Source: Pluralibacter gergoviae ATCC 33028 = NBRC 105706 (lineage in GTDB: Bacteria > Pseudomonadota > Gammaproteobacteria > Enterobacterales > Enterobacteriaceae). Taken from it: a stretch of DNA of 64,000 nucleotides. The translations under genes and the position numbers were made by a program. The notes below the pieces were generated by a model. The model was not told the DNA's origin. It did no database searches and saw only the letters and a program-made list of their open reading frames with translations. The stretch is taken from NCBI RefSeq assembly GCF_001598855.1, contig NZ_BCZS01000019.1, positions 23,433-87,432 on the forward strand, read 5' to 3'. Below are positions 18,991-28,710 of this stretch, piece after piece; position 1 is the first letter of the stretch, and every line of letters begins with the position of its first letter.

Positions 18991-20450
18991 CATTTTATGC
19001 ACGCCAGTAGTACAGTAAAAGCCCCCTCCATCTCCTCTTCCGGCATCGCCGCAAACCCCAGCAGCAGCCCCCGGGACTTGTCCTCACCCAGATAGTAGCG
19101 CGACAGCGGCCGCACCAGAATATTGCGGGCGTTGGCGGCGCGGGCGATCGCCACGTCATCGCAGCCGGCGTTAAGCTTCAGGACCAGATGCAGCCCGGCG
19201 TTATCGCTGAACTCGCTGGCCTCCAGCCCCGGCACGCTATCGATCAGCGCCATCAGCCGCTGCCGGCGGCGGCCGTACAGCAGCCGCATTCTGCGGATAT
19301 GCGCCGTGTAGTGGCCGTCGCGAATAAACTCCGCCAGCGTCAGCTGGGTGATGGCGTGACCGCCGCGGTACAGTTCGGCGTGAGCAACCGTCAGGTCGGC
19401 CGCCAGCGGCGGAGGAAGCACGACGTAGCCCAGCCTCAGCCCGGGATAGAGCGTTTTGCTGAACGTGCCGATATAGACGACCGGCGCGTCGGCGACCAGC
19501 CCCTGCAGGGCGGGTATCGGCTGGCCGGAGAAGCGAAACTCGCTGTCGTAGTCGTCCTCAACTATCCAGCAGCCGCAGCGGCGCGCCAGGGCCAGCAGGC
19601 GCTGGCGGCGCTCCAGGCTCATCACCGCCCCAAGCGGATACTGGTGGGAGGGCGTAACAAAGATAAGCCGCGGCGGTTCGTCCGGCTGCTCGGGGGGATC
19701 CATTCCGTTGCTGTCTACCGGCACCGGCACCGGCTGCACGTCGTTCATCTGCAGCACGTGGCGAATGCCCCAGTAGGAGGGCTCCTCTACCCACGCCTTT
19801 TCCCCCGCATCGCACAGCATCCGGGTCACCAGATCGATGGCCTGGTGAATACCCTCCGTAATCAGTATTTGCGCCGTTTCGCAGCGCACGCCGCGGGCCA
19901 CCCGCAGGTACTCCTGCAGCGCCTGCTTAAGCTCCGGCGTGCCGCCGTTGCAGCCGTAGCTGAGGTGTGCGGGGGCGGGCCGCCGCCGGATGCGCGACTG
20001 GATCTTATTAAACAGCCGGTGGGGAAAGGCGGTGACGTCGGGCACGCCGGGAATAAAGGCGCCCCACTGTTTCGGGCTGGCGCTGACGTGGTTCAGCAGG
20101 CGATTACCGCGTCCGGAGATCTGCTTTTCCGCCGGCAGCGGATCTGTCTGCGAGGCAGGCGAAAAGGAGGCAATAAAATCGTCGGGCGCGCTGCGGGCGA
20201 CGAAGGTGCCGCTGCCCCGGCGGGAGGCGATATAACCTTCCGCCAGCAGTTGTTCATAAACGGTTAATACCGTGTTTCTTGAAATGTGAAGTTCGGCGGC
20301 AAGATCGCGGGAAGCCGGCAGGCGGCTTTCCGGCGCCAGCGATCCGTCAAGAATCGCGTGGCGGATCGCGTTGTACAGCCGCTTATGCAGCAGTTTGTCC
20401 TGCTCTCTTGCTACCCGCACCAGCAGCAAATCGCCCACTAACGATCGCAA
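18972..20450 (-). CDS. MocR/GabR-type GntR-family regulator with aminotransferase-like domain
   Basis: About 492 residues. The N-terminus holds a GntR winged helix-turn-helix (LPASRDLAAELHISRNTVLTVYEQL). The rest is a fold-type-I aminotransferase domain with the PLP-lysine segment FSKTLYPGLRLGYV and the EDDYDSEFRF motif. Such regulators sense PLP and an amino compound; GabR is the model. The start is TTG at 20450 (AGGGA at proper distance); a nearby ATG is out of frame. It is divergent from the PuuE-like aminotransferase across 116 bp, so it probably controls that gene and the permease. Absent at this place in E. coli K-12. Confidence 0.85.
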   Translation of the reverse strand: MRSLVGDLLLVRVAREQDKLLHKRLYNAIRHAILDGSLAPESRLPASRDLAAELHISRNTVLTVYEQLLAEGYIASRRGSGTFVARSAPDDFIASFSPASQTDPLPAEKQISGRGNRLLNHVSASPKQWGAFIPGVPDVTAFPHRLFNKIQSRIRRRPAPAHLSYGCNGGTPELKQALQEYLRVARGVRCETAQILITEGIHQAIDLVTRMLCDAGEKAWVEEPSYWGIRHVLQMNDVQPVPVPVDSNGMDPPEQPDEPPRLIFVTPSHQYPLGAVMSLERRQRLLALARRCGCWIVEDDYDSEFRFSGQPIPALQGLVADAPVVYIGTFSKTLYPGLRLGYVVLPPPLAADLTVAHAELYRGGHAITQLTLAEFIRDGHYTAHIRRMRLLYGRRRQRLMALIDSVPGLEASEFSDNAGLHLVLKLNAGCDDVAIARAANARNILVRPLSRYYLGEDKSRGLLLGFAAMPEEEMEGAFTVLLACIKCESPTD

Positions 20451-20566
20451 TTGGATCCCTCATATATTCTGAACTGGCACTCGATTATAGGGCCAACACC
20501 TGTGTAAATAAACGACATAGTTTCGTACTTGTTGCAAAAACGTAAAGAACACACAGGAGAGTCACG
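20451..20566. promoter_or_regulatory. Divergent promoter region, MocR regulator and aminotransferase
   Basis: A 116-bp AT-richer spacer between two divergent starts, the likely place for the regulator's operator. ACACAGGAGAG gives the aminotransferase a strong ribosome binding site. No repeated operator motif was convincingly resolved. Confidence 0.45.
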
Positions 20567-21832
20567 GTGAACAATGCAGAACTGAACCAGCGCCGTTTAC
20601 AGGCCACCCCGCGCGGCGTCGGGGTGATGTGCGACTACTATGCGCAGAAGGCGGAAAACGCCACGCTGTGGGATATCGAAGGCAATGAGGTAATTGATTT
20701 TGCCGCCGGGATCGCCGTGCTCAACACCGGCCACCGCCATCCGAAAGTGATTGCGGCCATTGAGGCCCAGCTGAAGGCCTTCACCCACACCGCCTACCAG
20801 ATTGTTCCCTACGAGAGCTACGTTACCCTGGCCGAGCGCATCAACGACCTGGCGCCGATCGACGGCCCGGCGAAAACCACCTTCTTCACCACCGGCGCCG
20901 AAGCCGTAGAGAACGCAGTGAAGATTGCCCGCGCCTATACCCGCCGTCCCGGCATCATCACCTTCGGCGGCGGCTTCCACGGCCGCACCTTCATGACCAT
21001 GGCGCTGACCGGCAAAGTGGCGCCGTACAAGATTGGCTTCGGTCCGTTCCCGGGTTCGGTCTATCACGGTATCTATCCGAACGCGGCCCACGGCGTCACC
21101 ACCGACGAGGCGCTGAATAGCCTGGAGCGCATTTTCAAAGCCGATATCGCCCCGGATCAGGTGGCGGCTATCGTGGTGGAGCCGGTGCAGGGCGAGGGCG
21201 GCTTCAACGTTGCGCCGCCGGCGTTTATGCAGGGCCTGCGCGCGCTGTGCGATACCCACGGCATCCTGCTGGTGGCCGACGAAGTGCAGACCGGCTTTGC
21301 CCGCACCGGCAAGCTGTTTGCCATGCAGCACTATGACGTCAAGCCGGACCTGATGACGATGGCCAAGAGCCTGGCCGGCGGGATGCCGCTCTCCGGCGTG
21401 GTCGGCCGCGCCGAGGTGATGGACGCCCCGGCGCCCGGCGGTCTCGGCGGCACCTACGCCGGTAACCCGCTGGCGGTGGCGGCGGCGCACGCGGTGCTGG
21501 ACGTGATCGAAGAGGAGCAGCTGTGCCAGCGCGCCAACCAGCTGGGCCAGCATCTGAAAGAGGTGCTGGAGCACGCCCGCCAGTCCTGCCCGGCGATTGC
21601 CGATATTCGCGGCCAGGGGTCGATGGTGGCGGTGGAGTTTAACGACCCGGCCACCGGCAAGCCGTCGGCGGAGTTCATGAAGCAGGTGCAGGACAAAGCG
21701 AAGCAGGAAGGGCTGCTGCTGCTGAGCTGCGGCGTCTACGGCAACGTGATTCGCTTCCTCTATCCGCTGACCATTCCCGACGCGCAGTTCACCAAAGCGC
21801 TGGATATTCTGGCGCGCGTACTGAAGGGCTGA
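20567..21832 (+). CDS. 4-aminobutyrate aminotransferase, PuuE-like
   Basis: 421 residues. A class-III PLP aminotransferase; LVADEVQTGFARTG and the lysine site MAKSLAGGMPLSG are present. It transfers the amino group of 4-aminobutyrate (or a similar omega-amine) to 2-oxoglutarate. Segments such as RRLQATPRGVGVMC, HTAYQIVPYESYVTLAE and GNVIRFLYPLTIPDAQF are closer to E. coli PuuE (putrescine pathway) than to GabT, from memory. Here it is not in a puu or gab cluster: it pairs with a MocR-type regulator and a permease. GTG start with AGGAG 8 nt upstream. Confidence 0.88.
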   Translation: MNNAELNQRRLQATPRGVGVMCDYYAQKAENATLWDIEGNEVIDFAAGIAVLNTGHRHPKVIAAIEAQLKAFTHTAYQIVPYESYVTLAERINDLAPIDGPAKTTFFTTGAEAVENAVKIARAYTRRPGIITFGGGFHGRTFMTMALTGKVAPYKIGFGPFPGSVYHGIYPNAAHGVTTDEALNSLERIFKADIAPDQVAAIVVEPVQGEGGFNVAPPAFMQGLRALCDTHGILLVADEVQTGFARTGKLFAMQHYDVKPDLMTMAKSLAGGMPLSGVVGRAEVMDAPAPGGLGGTYAGNPLAVAAAHAVLDVIEEEQLCQRANQLGQHLKEVLEHARQSCPAIADIRGQGSMVAVEFNDPATGKPSAEFMKQVQDKAKQEGLLLLSCGVYGNVIRFLYPLTIPDAQFTKALDILARVLKG

Positions 21833-21843
21833 TCCCGCCCTGA

Positions 21844-21895
21844 CAATCCGCGGCGCAGGGAAGCGCAACTTAACGTAAAGGGAGGCCGCGGATTG
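21844..21895 (+). repeat. Long inverted repeat between aminotransferase and permease
   Basis: Perfect 11-bp arms CAATCCGCGGC (21844-21854) and GCCGCGGATTG (21885-21895) enclose a 30-nt loop. It begins 11 bp after the aminotransferase stop and has no T run. It could be a processing or stabilising structure, or a leader structure controlling the permease. Confidence 0.6.
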
Positions 21896-21942
21896 CCGTT
21901 CTGACCTCCGGCGGTTCGCCGTCGGCCAATATGGAAACCTGT

Positions 21943-23187
21943 ATGTCCGAGAACTCTACCTTCGCCCCCGCCTGGAAAGGGCGGGAGCGCGAAGCTGTCC
22001 CTGCAAAATCCCTGAGCTTCCTCGAAGGCGTGGCGATGATCGTCGGCACCAACATCGGCGCCGGCGTGCTCTCCATCGCCTACGCCTCCAGCAAGGCGGG
22101 CTTCCTGCCGCTGCTGTTCTGGCTGATGGTCGTCGGTACCCTGACCACGGTCACCATGCTCTACGTCGCGGAATCCACGCTGCGAACCCGTAAACATCTT
22201 CAGCTCAGCGGCCTGTCGCAGCGCTATGTGGGCCGCTTCGGCGCGTGGATGATGTTTTTATCGGTGTGCGTGAACAGCGTCGGCGCGCTGACCGCCTACA
22301 TGACCGGCAGCGGCAAGCTGCTGCACTCTCTGTTCGGCATTTCGCCCGCGCTTGGCAGCCTGCTGTTTTTCATTCCCGCCGCGGGCGTGCTCTGGCTGGG
22401 GCTGAAGGCCATCGGCCGCGGCGAGAAATTTATCAGCATCGGTATGGTGGTGATGATTTCGGTTCTGGTGGTCGCCACCCTGCTGCAGGAGAGCACCCAG
22501 GTGCGCTACCTGCTCGACGGCGACTGGCAGTACATGGTGCCGATTTTCAACGTCGTGGCCTTTTGCTTTTCGGCCCAGTATATCGTGCCGGAGATGGCCC
22601 GCGGCTTCGCCGATAAGCCGGAAAAGCTGCCGAAGGCGATTATCGTCGGCATGGGCCTGACCTTTACGCTGCTGGCGGTGGTGCCGCTATCGGTGATTAT
22701 TATCAACGGCCTGGACAATATCTCTGATGTCGCCACCATTGCCTGGGGCAGGGCGCTCGGCGAGTGGGCCTTCTTCTCGGCGAACCTGTTCGCGCTGTGC
22801 GCGATGCTGACCTCCTACTGGGGCCTCGGCGGCAGCTTCCTGACCAATATCTTCGACAAATTTCGCCTCGGCGAGGATACCCAGCCGCTGCGCCGCCTCG
22901 GCGTGCTGGCTATCGTGGCCCTGCCGCCGTTCGTGCTGGCCTACAGCGGCATGGTCTCCTTCGTCAACGCCCTCTATTTTGCGGGCGTATTCAGCGGCGT
23001 GATCCTGTCGATTATGCCGATCCTGATGCTGCGCGGCGCGCGCCGCAGCGGCGATATCACCCCGCGCTGGACCTGCAGCGCGCTGATCACCCACCCTCTG
23101 ATCCAGAGCTTCATTGTGTTGTTGTATCTTGCCAGCGCCGGCTATGCCATCGCTTCCCTGCTGGGCTATCTGCCCGCGGGATGGTAG
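21943..23187 (+). CDS. Aromatic/hydroxy amino acid permease (HAAAP family)
   Basis: 414 residues from MSENSTFAPAWKG, with about eleven hydrophobic segments. The stretch VGTNIGAGVLSIAYASSKAGF near residue 35 is the signature region of the HAAAP/AAAP family (TyrP, Mtr, TnaB, SdaC relatives), which imports amino acids with a proton or sodium ion. Substrate is not predictable; neighbours suggest an amino acid or omega-amino acid that feeds the aminotransferase (inference). An alternative in-frame ATG lies four codons upstream at 21931; neither has a strong ribosome binding site. Confidence 0.82.
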   Translation: MSENSTFAPAWKGREREAVPAKSLSFLEGVAMIVGTNIGAGVLSIAYASSKAGFLPLLFWLMVVGTLTTVTMLYVAESTLRTRKHLQLSGLSQRYVGRFGAWMMFLSVCVNSVGALTAYMTGSGKLLHSLFGISPALGSLLFFIPAAGVLWLGLKAIGRGEKFISIGMVVMISVLVVATLLQESTQVRYLLDGDWQYMVPIFNVVAFCFSAQYIVPEMARGFADKPEKLPKAIIVGMGLTFTLLAVVPLSVIIINGLDNISDVATIAWGRALGEWAFFSANLFALCAMLTSYWGLGGSFLTNIFDKFRLGEDTQPLRRLGVLAIVALPPFVLAYSGMVSFVNALYFAGVFSGVILSIMPILMLRGARRSGDITPRWTCSALITHPLIQSFIVLLYLASAGYAIASLLGYLPAGW

Positions 23188-23204
23188 CGGCTGCTATGGT
23201 GTGC

Positions 23205-23239
23205 CCTGCGGCGATCGATCCCCGCCGCAGGTTTTTTTT
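23205..23239 (+). terminator. Terminator after the permease gene
   Basis: Arms CCTGCGGCG (23205-23213) and CGCCGCAGG (23223-23231) followed by a run of eight Ts. It closes the aminotransferase-permease unit and isolates it from livJ. Confidence 0.93.
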
Positions 23240-23402
23240 GCGCGCCCCATCGCGAAAATTCGCGTTCATTGTTAACAAAAATCAGTTATGTTTTTAGCAG
23301 AGTGTGCTGCTTATGCGCGGGCGGTAGACCGTAAACTGAAATAATGCGCTACACAACAACATCACAACAAACGTAATAACCATAATAATGGGGAATATCA
23401 GG

Positions 23403-24500
23403 ATGAAAATGAAGGGTAATGCGTTACTGGCAGGATGTATTGCGCTGGCATTCAGCACAATGGCCCAGGCCGATATTAAAGTGGCAGTGGTGGGCGCCAT
23501 GTCCGGTCCGGTAGCGCAGTACGGCGACCAGGAGTTCACCGGCGCCGAGCAGGCCGTTGCCGACATCAACGCCAAGGGCGGCATCAAGGGCGAGAAGCTG
23601 CAGATCGTGAAATATGATGACGCCTGCGACCCGAAACAGGCCGTGGCGGTGGCTAACAAAGTGGTGAACGACGGCGTGAAGTACGTTATCGGCCACCTCT
23701 GCTCCTCATCGACGCAGCCCGCTTCCGATATTTACGACGATGAAGGTATTCTGATGATCACCCCGGCGGCAACCGCCCCGGAGCTGACCTCCCGCGGCTA
23801 TAAGCTGATCCTGCGCACCACCGGCCTCGACTCCGACCAGGGCCCGACCGCCGCCAACTACATCATCAATACCGTGAAGCCGAAGCGCATCGCTATCATT
23901 CACGATAAGCAGCAGTACGGCGAAGGCCTGGCCCGCTCGGTGCAGGATGGCCTGAAGGGCAAAGCCAACGTGGTGTTCTTTGACGGCATCACCGCCGGCG
24001 AGAAAGACTTCTCCACCCTGGTGGCGCGCCTGAAGAAAGAGAATATCGACTTCGTGTACTACGGCGGCTACCACCCGGAGCTGGGGCAGATCCTGCGCCA
24101 GGCGCGCGCGGCCGGGCTGAAGACCCAGTTTATGGGGCCGGAAGGCGTGGCCAACGTCTCCCTGTCTAACATCGCAGGCGAATCGTCCGAAGGCATTCTG
24201 GTCACTAAGCTGAAGAACTACGATCAGGTTCCGGCCAACAAGCCGATTGTCGACGCCATCAAGGCGAAGAAGCAGGATCCGAGCGGCGCCTTCGTGTGGA
24301 CCACCTACGCGGCCCTGCAGTCGCTGGCCGCGGGTCTGAATCAGTCTGACGATCCGGCAAAAATTGCCGACTGGCTGAAGGGCAACACCGTCAATACCGT
24401 GATGGGCCCGCTCTCCTGGGACAGCAAGGGCGACCTGAAGGGCTTTGAGTTCGGCGTCTTTACCTGGCACGCCAACGGCACCGCCACCGACGCGAAGTAA
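23403..24500 (+). CDS. livJ: Branched-chain amino acid-binding protein LivJ
   Basis: 365 residues from [20 protein letters not shown], a Sec signal peptide cut after AQA. The mature protein begins [18 protein letters not shown] as in E. coli LivJ. It captures leucine, isoleucine and valine in the periplasm for LivHMGF. The paired cysteines of YDDACDPKQ and GHLCSSSTQ form the family's disulfide. The start at 23403 has GGGGA 7 nt upstream. It stands alone upstream of panM, as in E. coli; Lrp control is known there. Confidence 0.95.
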   Translation: MKMKGNALLAGCIALAFSTMAQADIKVAVVGAMSGPVAQYGDQEFTGAEQAVADINAKGGIKGEKLQIVKYDDACDPKQAVAVANKVVNDGVKYVIGHLCSSSTQPASDIYDDEGILMITPAATAPELTSRGYKLILRTTGLDSDQGPTAANYIINTVKPKRIAIIHDKQQYGEGLARSVQDGLKGKANVVFFDGITAGEKDFSTLVARLKKENIDFVYYGGYHPELGQILRQARAAGLKTQFMGPEGVANVSLSNIAGESSEGILVTKLKNYDQVPANKPIVDAIKAKKQDPSGAFVWTTYAALQSLAAGLNQSDDPAKIADWLKGNTVNTVMGPLSWDSKGDLKGFEFGVFTWHANGTATDAK

Positions 24501-24510
24501 CCTTCCACAT

Positions 24511-24545
24511 GCCGGGCGGTATGCCGCCCGGCACCTGTTATTTTT
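24511..24545. terminator. Bidirectional terminator between livJ and panM
   Basis: GCCGGGCGG (24511-24519) and CCGCCCGGC (24524-24532) around TATG; a T-rich stretch (TTATTTTT) follows on the plus strand. The hairpin resembles REP-like 3'-end elements. livJ and panM converge on it. Confidence 0.75.
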
Positions 24546-24918
24546 CCCAGCCATCGCCTGCTGCGCTAAACCCCAGCGCGCGCATAAACGCATCCGCGAT
24601 CGCAAGGTCCTCAACGCCGTCTCTGCTCATCCGCCAGCGGCTAACCCCGGGGTTGTCCCGCAGCGTCTCCTCCAGCAAATATTGCCCCACGCCGCGGCGG
24701 CGGGTGACTTCCCGCACGCAGAGATCGTCTAGCCGGGCCCGATCGCCCTCGAAAGTAACCCGCACCGCGCCGAGCAGCCGCTCATTAAAGCGCGCGGCGT
24801 AGAGGCGATGCGCGTCATTGAGCCGCAGGCCCGCCGCGTCGCACTGCGGCCAGATTTTACCCAGGTCAATGAGATCCTGCCCGCTGAGCGCCGTCAGCCT
24901 GATAATCGTCAGTTTCAT
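24538..24918 (-). CDS. panM: PanD maturation factor (GNAT fold)
   Basis: 126 residues from MKLTIIRLTALSGQD (E. coli 127). A small GNAT-type protein with the acyl-CoA loop VTRRRGVGQYLLEE. In E. coli PanM (PanZ, YhhK) drives self-cleavage of pro-PanD to active aspartate decarboxylase in beta-alanine synthesis and senses acetyl-CoA. The start at 24918 is preferred to one six codons upstream by family match. It lies between livJ and livK on the opposite strand, the usual place. Confidence 0.92.
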   Translation of the reverse strand: MKLTIIRLTALSGQDLIDLGKIWPQCDAAGLRLNDAHRLYAARFNERLLGAVRVTFEGDRARLDDLCVREVTRRRGVGQYLLEETLRDNPGVSRWRMSRDGVEDLAIADAFMRALGFSAAGDGWEK

Positions 24919-25339
24919 ATGAAGCCCGTTTGTCAAAAAAGATGCCCGGAGTGTACCGAAGAATGCCGCCCGCCGGTTTCTATTTTTATCGCCGGGAACA
25001 GGGGATTTGTTTATAGGTATGTAAAAGAGTGGCGCAATACGTCACGGAACGGAAATTAAACAAAATTTTAACCTGAGATCTGGCCTTCTATTTAGCTTAT
25101 CGCACCATTATTTTATGCTGAAAGGTGTGCTTTTTTTTGTTTATCTCCACCGTGATCCAGAATATTATCTTTGCTTAATCGACTGAAAAATAGAGACTTT
25201 GGTCTTGTTTTTGGCGAAAAAACTCTATAAACCATTAAAGAGACTGATAAAAATAGCATTGTACACAAAAAGCACAGCGCAATTTTTAATCATATAACTA
25301 CAAATTAACAACACGACATCACGAATGGGGATTTACAAC
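24919..25339. promoter_or_regulatory. 421-bp AT-rich intergenic region upstream of livK
   Basis: No gene is supported here. It contains the panM promoter on one side and the livK promoter and a long leader on the other, and is much more AT-rich than the flanks with many A and T tracts, as expected for an Lrp-controlled region (inference from E. coli). A weak hairpin GAGAC/GTCTT followed by GTTTTT lies near 25193-25211. No attenuator leader peptide rich in leucine was seen. Confidence 0.5.
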
Positions 25340-26449
25340 ATGAAACGGAACGCGAAGACGTTGATCGCGGGCATGATTGCACTGGCAGTGTCGCAGGCCG
25401 CGGTGGCTAAAGACATCAAGGTAGCGGTCGTCGGCGCGATGTCTGGCCCGGTAGCGCAGTGGGGCGATATGGAATTCAACGGTGCCCGTCAGGCCATTAA
25501 AGACATTAACGCCGCCGGCGGCATTAAGGGCGATAAGCTGGTGGCGGTCGAATACGACGACGCCTGCGATCCGAAACAGGCGGTCGCCGTGGCCAACAAA
25601 GTGGTTAACGCCGGCATTAAATACGTGATTGGCCACCTCTGCTCCTCCTCCACGCAGCCCGCCTCGGACATCTATGAAGACGAAGGCATTCTGATGATCT
25701 CGCCGGGGGCGACCAACCCGGAGCTGACCCAGCGCGGCTATCAGTACATTATGCGCACCGCCGGGCTCGACTCCTCGCAGGGGCCTACCGCCGCGAAGTA
25801 TATCCTTGAGCACGTCAAGCCGCAGCGCATCGCTATCATTCACGACAAGCAGCAGTACGGCGAGGGGCTGGCCCGCTCGGTGATGGATAATCTCAAGCAG
25901 GGCGGCGCTAACGTGGTGTTCTTTGACGGCATCACCGCCGGGGAGAAAGACTTCTCCGCGCTGGTAGCGCGTCTGAAGAAGGAGAACATCGACTTCGTTT
26001 ACTACGGCGGCTACTACCCGGAAATGGGGCAGATCCTGCGCCAGGCGCGCTCCGTTAACCTGAAAACCCGCTTTATGGGCCCGGAGGGCGTTGGCAATGC
26101 CTCCCTCTCCAATATCGCCGGCCCCGCCGCCGAAGGCATGCTGGTAACTATGCCGAAACGCTACGACCAGGATCCGGCCAACAAAGCCATCGTTGATGCG
26201 CTGAAGGCAGAGAAAAAAGATCCGAGCGGGCCTTACGTGTGGATCACCTACGCCGCCGTGCAGTCGCTGGCGACCGCCATGGACCGCACCGGCAGCGCGG
26301 ATCCGCTGGCGTTAATTAAAGATTTAAAAGAACACGGGGCAAAAACCGTGATTGGGCCGCTGAACTGGGATGAGAAAGGCGATCTGAAGGGATTTGAATT
26401 TGGCGTCTTCCAGTGGCACGCGGACGGTTCATCCACCGCTGCGCAGTAA
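25340..26449 (+). CDS. livK: Leucine-specific binding protein LivK
   Basis: 369 residues from [20 protein letters not shown], a Sec signal peptide. The mature part is very similar to LivJ in this window, including both disulfide cysteines, and matches E. coli LivK (Leu-specific). It delivers leucine to the same LivHMGF transporter. GGGGA lies 7 nt before the ATG. It is first in livKHMGF. Confidence 0.95.
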   Translation: MKRNAKTLIAGMIALAVSQAAVAKDIKVAVVGAMSGPVAQWGDMEFNGARQAIKDINAAGGIKGDKLVAVEYDDACDPKQAVAVANKVVNAGIKYVIGHLCSSSTQPASDIYEDEGILMISPGATNPELTQRGYQYIMRTAGLDSSQGPTAAKYILEHVKPQRIAIIHDKQQYGEGLARSVMDNLKQGGANVVFFDGITAGEKDFSALVARLKKENIDFVYYGGYYPEMGQILRQARSVNLKTRFMGPEGVGNASLSNIAGPAAEGMLVTMPKRYDQDPANKAIVDALKAEKKDPSGPYVWITYAAVQSLATAMDRTGSADPLALIKDLKEHGAKTVIGPLNWDEKGDLKGFEFGVFQWHADGSSTAAQ

Positions 26450-26466
26450 GAAGACACGTTATCCCG

Positions 26467-26491
26467 CTGCCCGCGCCGCTGACGCGGGCAG
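26467..26491 (+). repeat. livK-livH intercistronic hairpin
   Basis: Arms CTGCCCGCG (26467-26475) and CGCGGGCAG (26483-26491) around CCGCTGA, with only GTTTG after. A partial terminator or mRNA stabiliser would explain higher output of the binding protein than of the membrane subunits (inference). Confidence 0.65.
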
Positions 26492-26509
26492 GTTTGAAAA
26501 GGTTACCTT

Positions 26510-27436
26510 ATGTCTGAGCAGTTCCTCTATTTTCTCCAGCAGATGTTTAACGGCGTCACGCTGGGCAGCACCTACGCGCTGATCGCCATCGGCTATACCA
26601 TGGTGTACGGCATTATCGGCATGATCAACTTCGCCCACGGCGAGGTGTACATGATCGGCAGCTACGTGTCGTTTATGATCATCGCCGCCCTGATGATGAT
26701 GGGCATCGATACCAGCTGGCTGCTGGTGGCCGCCGGGTTTGTCGGCGCTATCGTTATCGCCAGCGCCTACGGCTGGAGCATCGAGCGGGTGGCCTACCGG
26801 CCGGTGCGCAGCTCCAAGCGCCTGATTGCGCTGATCTCCGCCATCGGGATGTCTATCTTCCTGCAAAACTACGTCAGCCTGACGGAAGGCTCCCGCGATA
26901 TCGCGCTGCCGAGCCTGTTTAACGGCCAGTGGCTGGTCGGCCAGGGCGAGAACTTCTCCGCCAGCATCACCACCATGCAGCTGGTTATCTGGGTGGTGAC
27001 CTTTGTCGCGATGCTGGCCCTGACGCTGTTTATCCGCTATTCGCGGATGGGCCGCGCCTGCCGCGCCTGCGCCGAAGACCTGAAGATGGCGAGCCTGCTC
27101 GGCATCAACACCGACCGCGTTATTGCCCTGACCTTTGTGATCGGCGCGGCGATGGCGGCGGTGGCGGGCGTGCTGCTCGGCCAGCTGTACGGCGTGATTA
27201 ACCCCTATATCGGCTTCATGGCCGGGATGAAGGCCTTCACCGCCGCGGTGCTTGGCGGTATCGGCAGCATTCCGGGGGCGATGATCGGCGGGCTTATTCT
27301 CGGCATCGCCGAGTCGCTCTCCTCCGCCTACCTGAGTACCGAATATAAAGACGTGGTCTCCTTCGCGCTGCTGATCGTGGTGCTGCTGGTGATGCCGACC
27401 GGCATTCTGGGCCGTCCGGAGGTAGAGAAAGTATGA
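26510..27436 (+). CDS. livH: Branched-chain amino acid ABC permease LivH
   Basis: 308 residues, the E. coli length, with about eight hydrophobic segments. It forms the membrane channel with LivM. The N-terminus [20 protein letters not shown] and the cytoplasmic coupling loop [21 protein letters not shown] are typical. Its stop overlaps the livM start (ATGA). Confidence 0.96.
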   Translation: MSEQFLYFLQQMFNGVTLGSTYALIAIGYTMVYGIIGMINFAHGEVYMIGSYVSFMIIAALMMMGIDTSWLLVAAGFVGAIVIASAYGWSIERVAYRPVRSSKRLIALISAIGMSIFLQNYVSLTEGSRDIALPSLFNGQWLVGQGENFSASITTMQLVIWVVTFVAMLALTLFIRYSRMGRACRACAEDLKMASLLGINTDRVIALTFVIGAAMAAVAGVLLGQLYGVINPYIGFMAGMKAFTAAVLGGIGSIPGAMIGGLILGIAESLSSAYLSTEYKDVVSFALLIVVLLVMPTGILGRPEVEKV

Positions 27437-28710
27437 AACCGATGCATTTTGCGATGGCGCTGTTTTCTGCTGCCATGTTCTTCGTGCTGGCGGGCGTCTT
27501 TATGGGCGTCCAGCTCAGCCTCAGCGGCACGACGCTGGTGGTCAACCGCGCGGCGGACATTCGCTGGGAGTGGATCTTTATCGGCACCGCGGTGGTTTTC
27601 TTCTTCCAGCTGGTGCGCCCCGCCTTTCAGCGCGGGCTGAAGAATATCTCCGGACCGAAGTTTATCCTGCCCGCCATCGACGGCTCGACGGTCAAGCAGA
27701 AGCTGTTCCTGGTCGCCCTGCTGGTGATTGCGGTGGCGTGGCCGTTTATGGTCTCGCGCGGCACCGTGGATATCGCCACCCTGACCATGATCTACATTAT
27801 TCTCGGTCTCGGCCTTAACGTGGTGGTCGGGCTCTCCGGCCTGCTGGTGCTGGGCTACGGCGGCTTCTACGCCATCGGCGCCTACACCTTCGCGCTGCTG
27901 AACCACTACTACGGCCTCGGTTTCTGGACCTGCCTGCCGCTGGCGGGGCTGGTGGCCGCTGCCGCCGGCTTCCTGCTCGGCTTCCCGGTGCTGCGCCTGC
28001 GCGGCGACTATCTGGCGATTGTGACCCTCGGCTTCGGCGAGATCGTGCGTATCCTGCTGCTCAACAACACCGAAATTACCGGCGGTCCGAACGGCATCAG
28101 CCAGATCCCCAAGCCGACGCTGTTCGGCCTGGAGTTCAGCCGTTCGGCGCGGGAAGGGGGCTGGGATACCTTCAGCAACTTCTTTAACGTCAGGTACGAT
28201 CCGTCCGACCGGGTGATCTTCCTCTACCTGGTGGCGCTGCTGCTGGTGGTGCTGACCCTGTTCGTGATTAACCGCCTGCTGCGCATGCCGCTGGGCCGCG
28301 CCTGGGAAGCGCTGCGCGAAGACGAAATCGCCTGCCGCTCGCTGGGCCTGAGCCCGACGCGCATCAAGCTGACCGCCTTTACCATCAGCGCCGCCTTTGC
28401 CGGCTTTGCCGGCACGTTGTTCGCCGCCCGCCAGGGCTTCGTCAGCCCGGAGTCCTTCACCTTCGCCGAGTCCGCCTTCGTGCTGGCTATCGTGGTGCTG
28501 GGCGGCATGGGATCGCAGTTCGCCGTGATTCTGGCGGCGGTTCTGCTGGTGGTCTCCCGCGAGATGATGCGCGACTTTAACGAATACAGCATGCTGATGC
28601 TCGGCGCCCTGATGGTGCTGATGATGATCTGGCGCCCGCAGGGGCTGCTGCCGATGACCCGCCCGCAGCTGAAGCTGAAAAATGGCAAAGCGAAAGGAGA
28701 GCAGGCATGA
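27433..28710 (+). CDS. livM: Branched-chain amino acid ABC permease LivM
   Basis: 425 residues (E. coli 425) with about ten hydrophobic segments. The coupling region [21 protein letters not shown] is characteristic. It pairs with LivH. It overlaps livH and livG by ATGA at each end, so the operon is tightly coupled. Confidence 0.96.
   Translation: MKPMHFAMALFSAAMFFVLAGVFMGVQLSLSGTTLVVNRAADIRWEWIFIGTAVVFFFQLVRPAFQRGLKNISGPKFILPAIDGSTVKQKLFLVALLVIAVAWPFMVSRGTVDIATLTMIYIILGLGLNVVVGLSGLLVLGYGGFYAIGAYTFALLNHYYGLGFWTCLPLAGLVAAAAGFLLGFPVLRLRGDYLAIVTLGFGEIVRILLLNNTEITGGPNGISQIPKPTLFGLEFSRSAREGGWDTFSNFFNVRYDPSDRVIFLYLVALLLVVLTLFVINRLLRMPLGRAWEALREDEIACRSLGLSPTRIKLTAFTISAAFAGFAGTLFAARQGFVSPESFTFAESAFVLAIVVLGGMGSQFAVILAAVLLVVSREMMRDFNEYSMLMLGALMVLMMIWRPQGLLPMTRPQLKLKNGKAKGEQA

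Noticed and set aside
23403..26449. livJ and livK as a recent tandem duplication in this strain
   Set aside because: Both match their own E. coli counterparts, with panM between, so the duplication is ancient.
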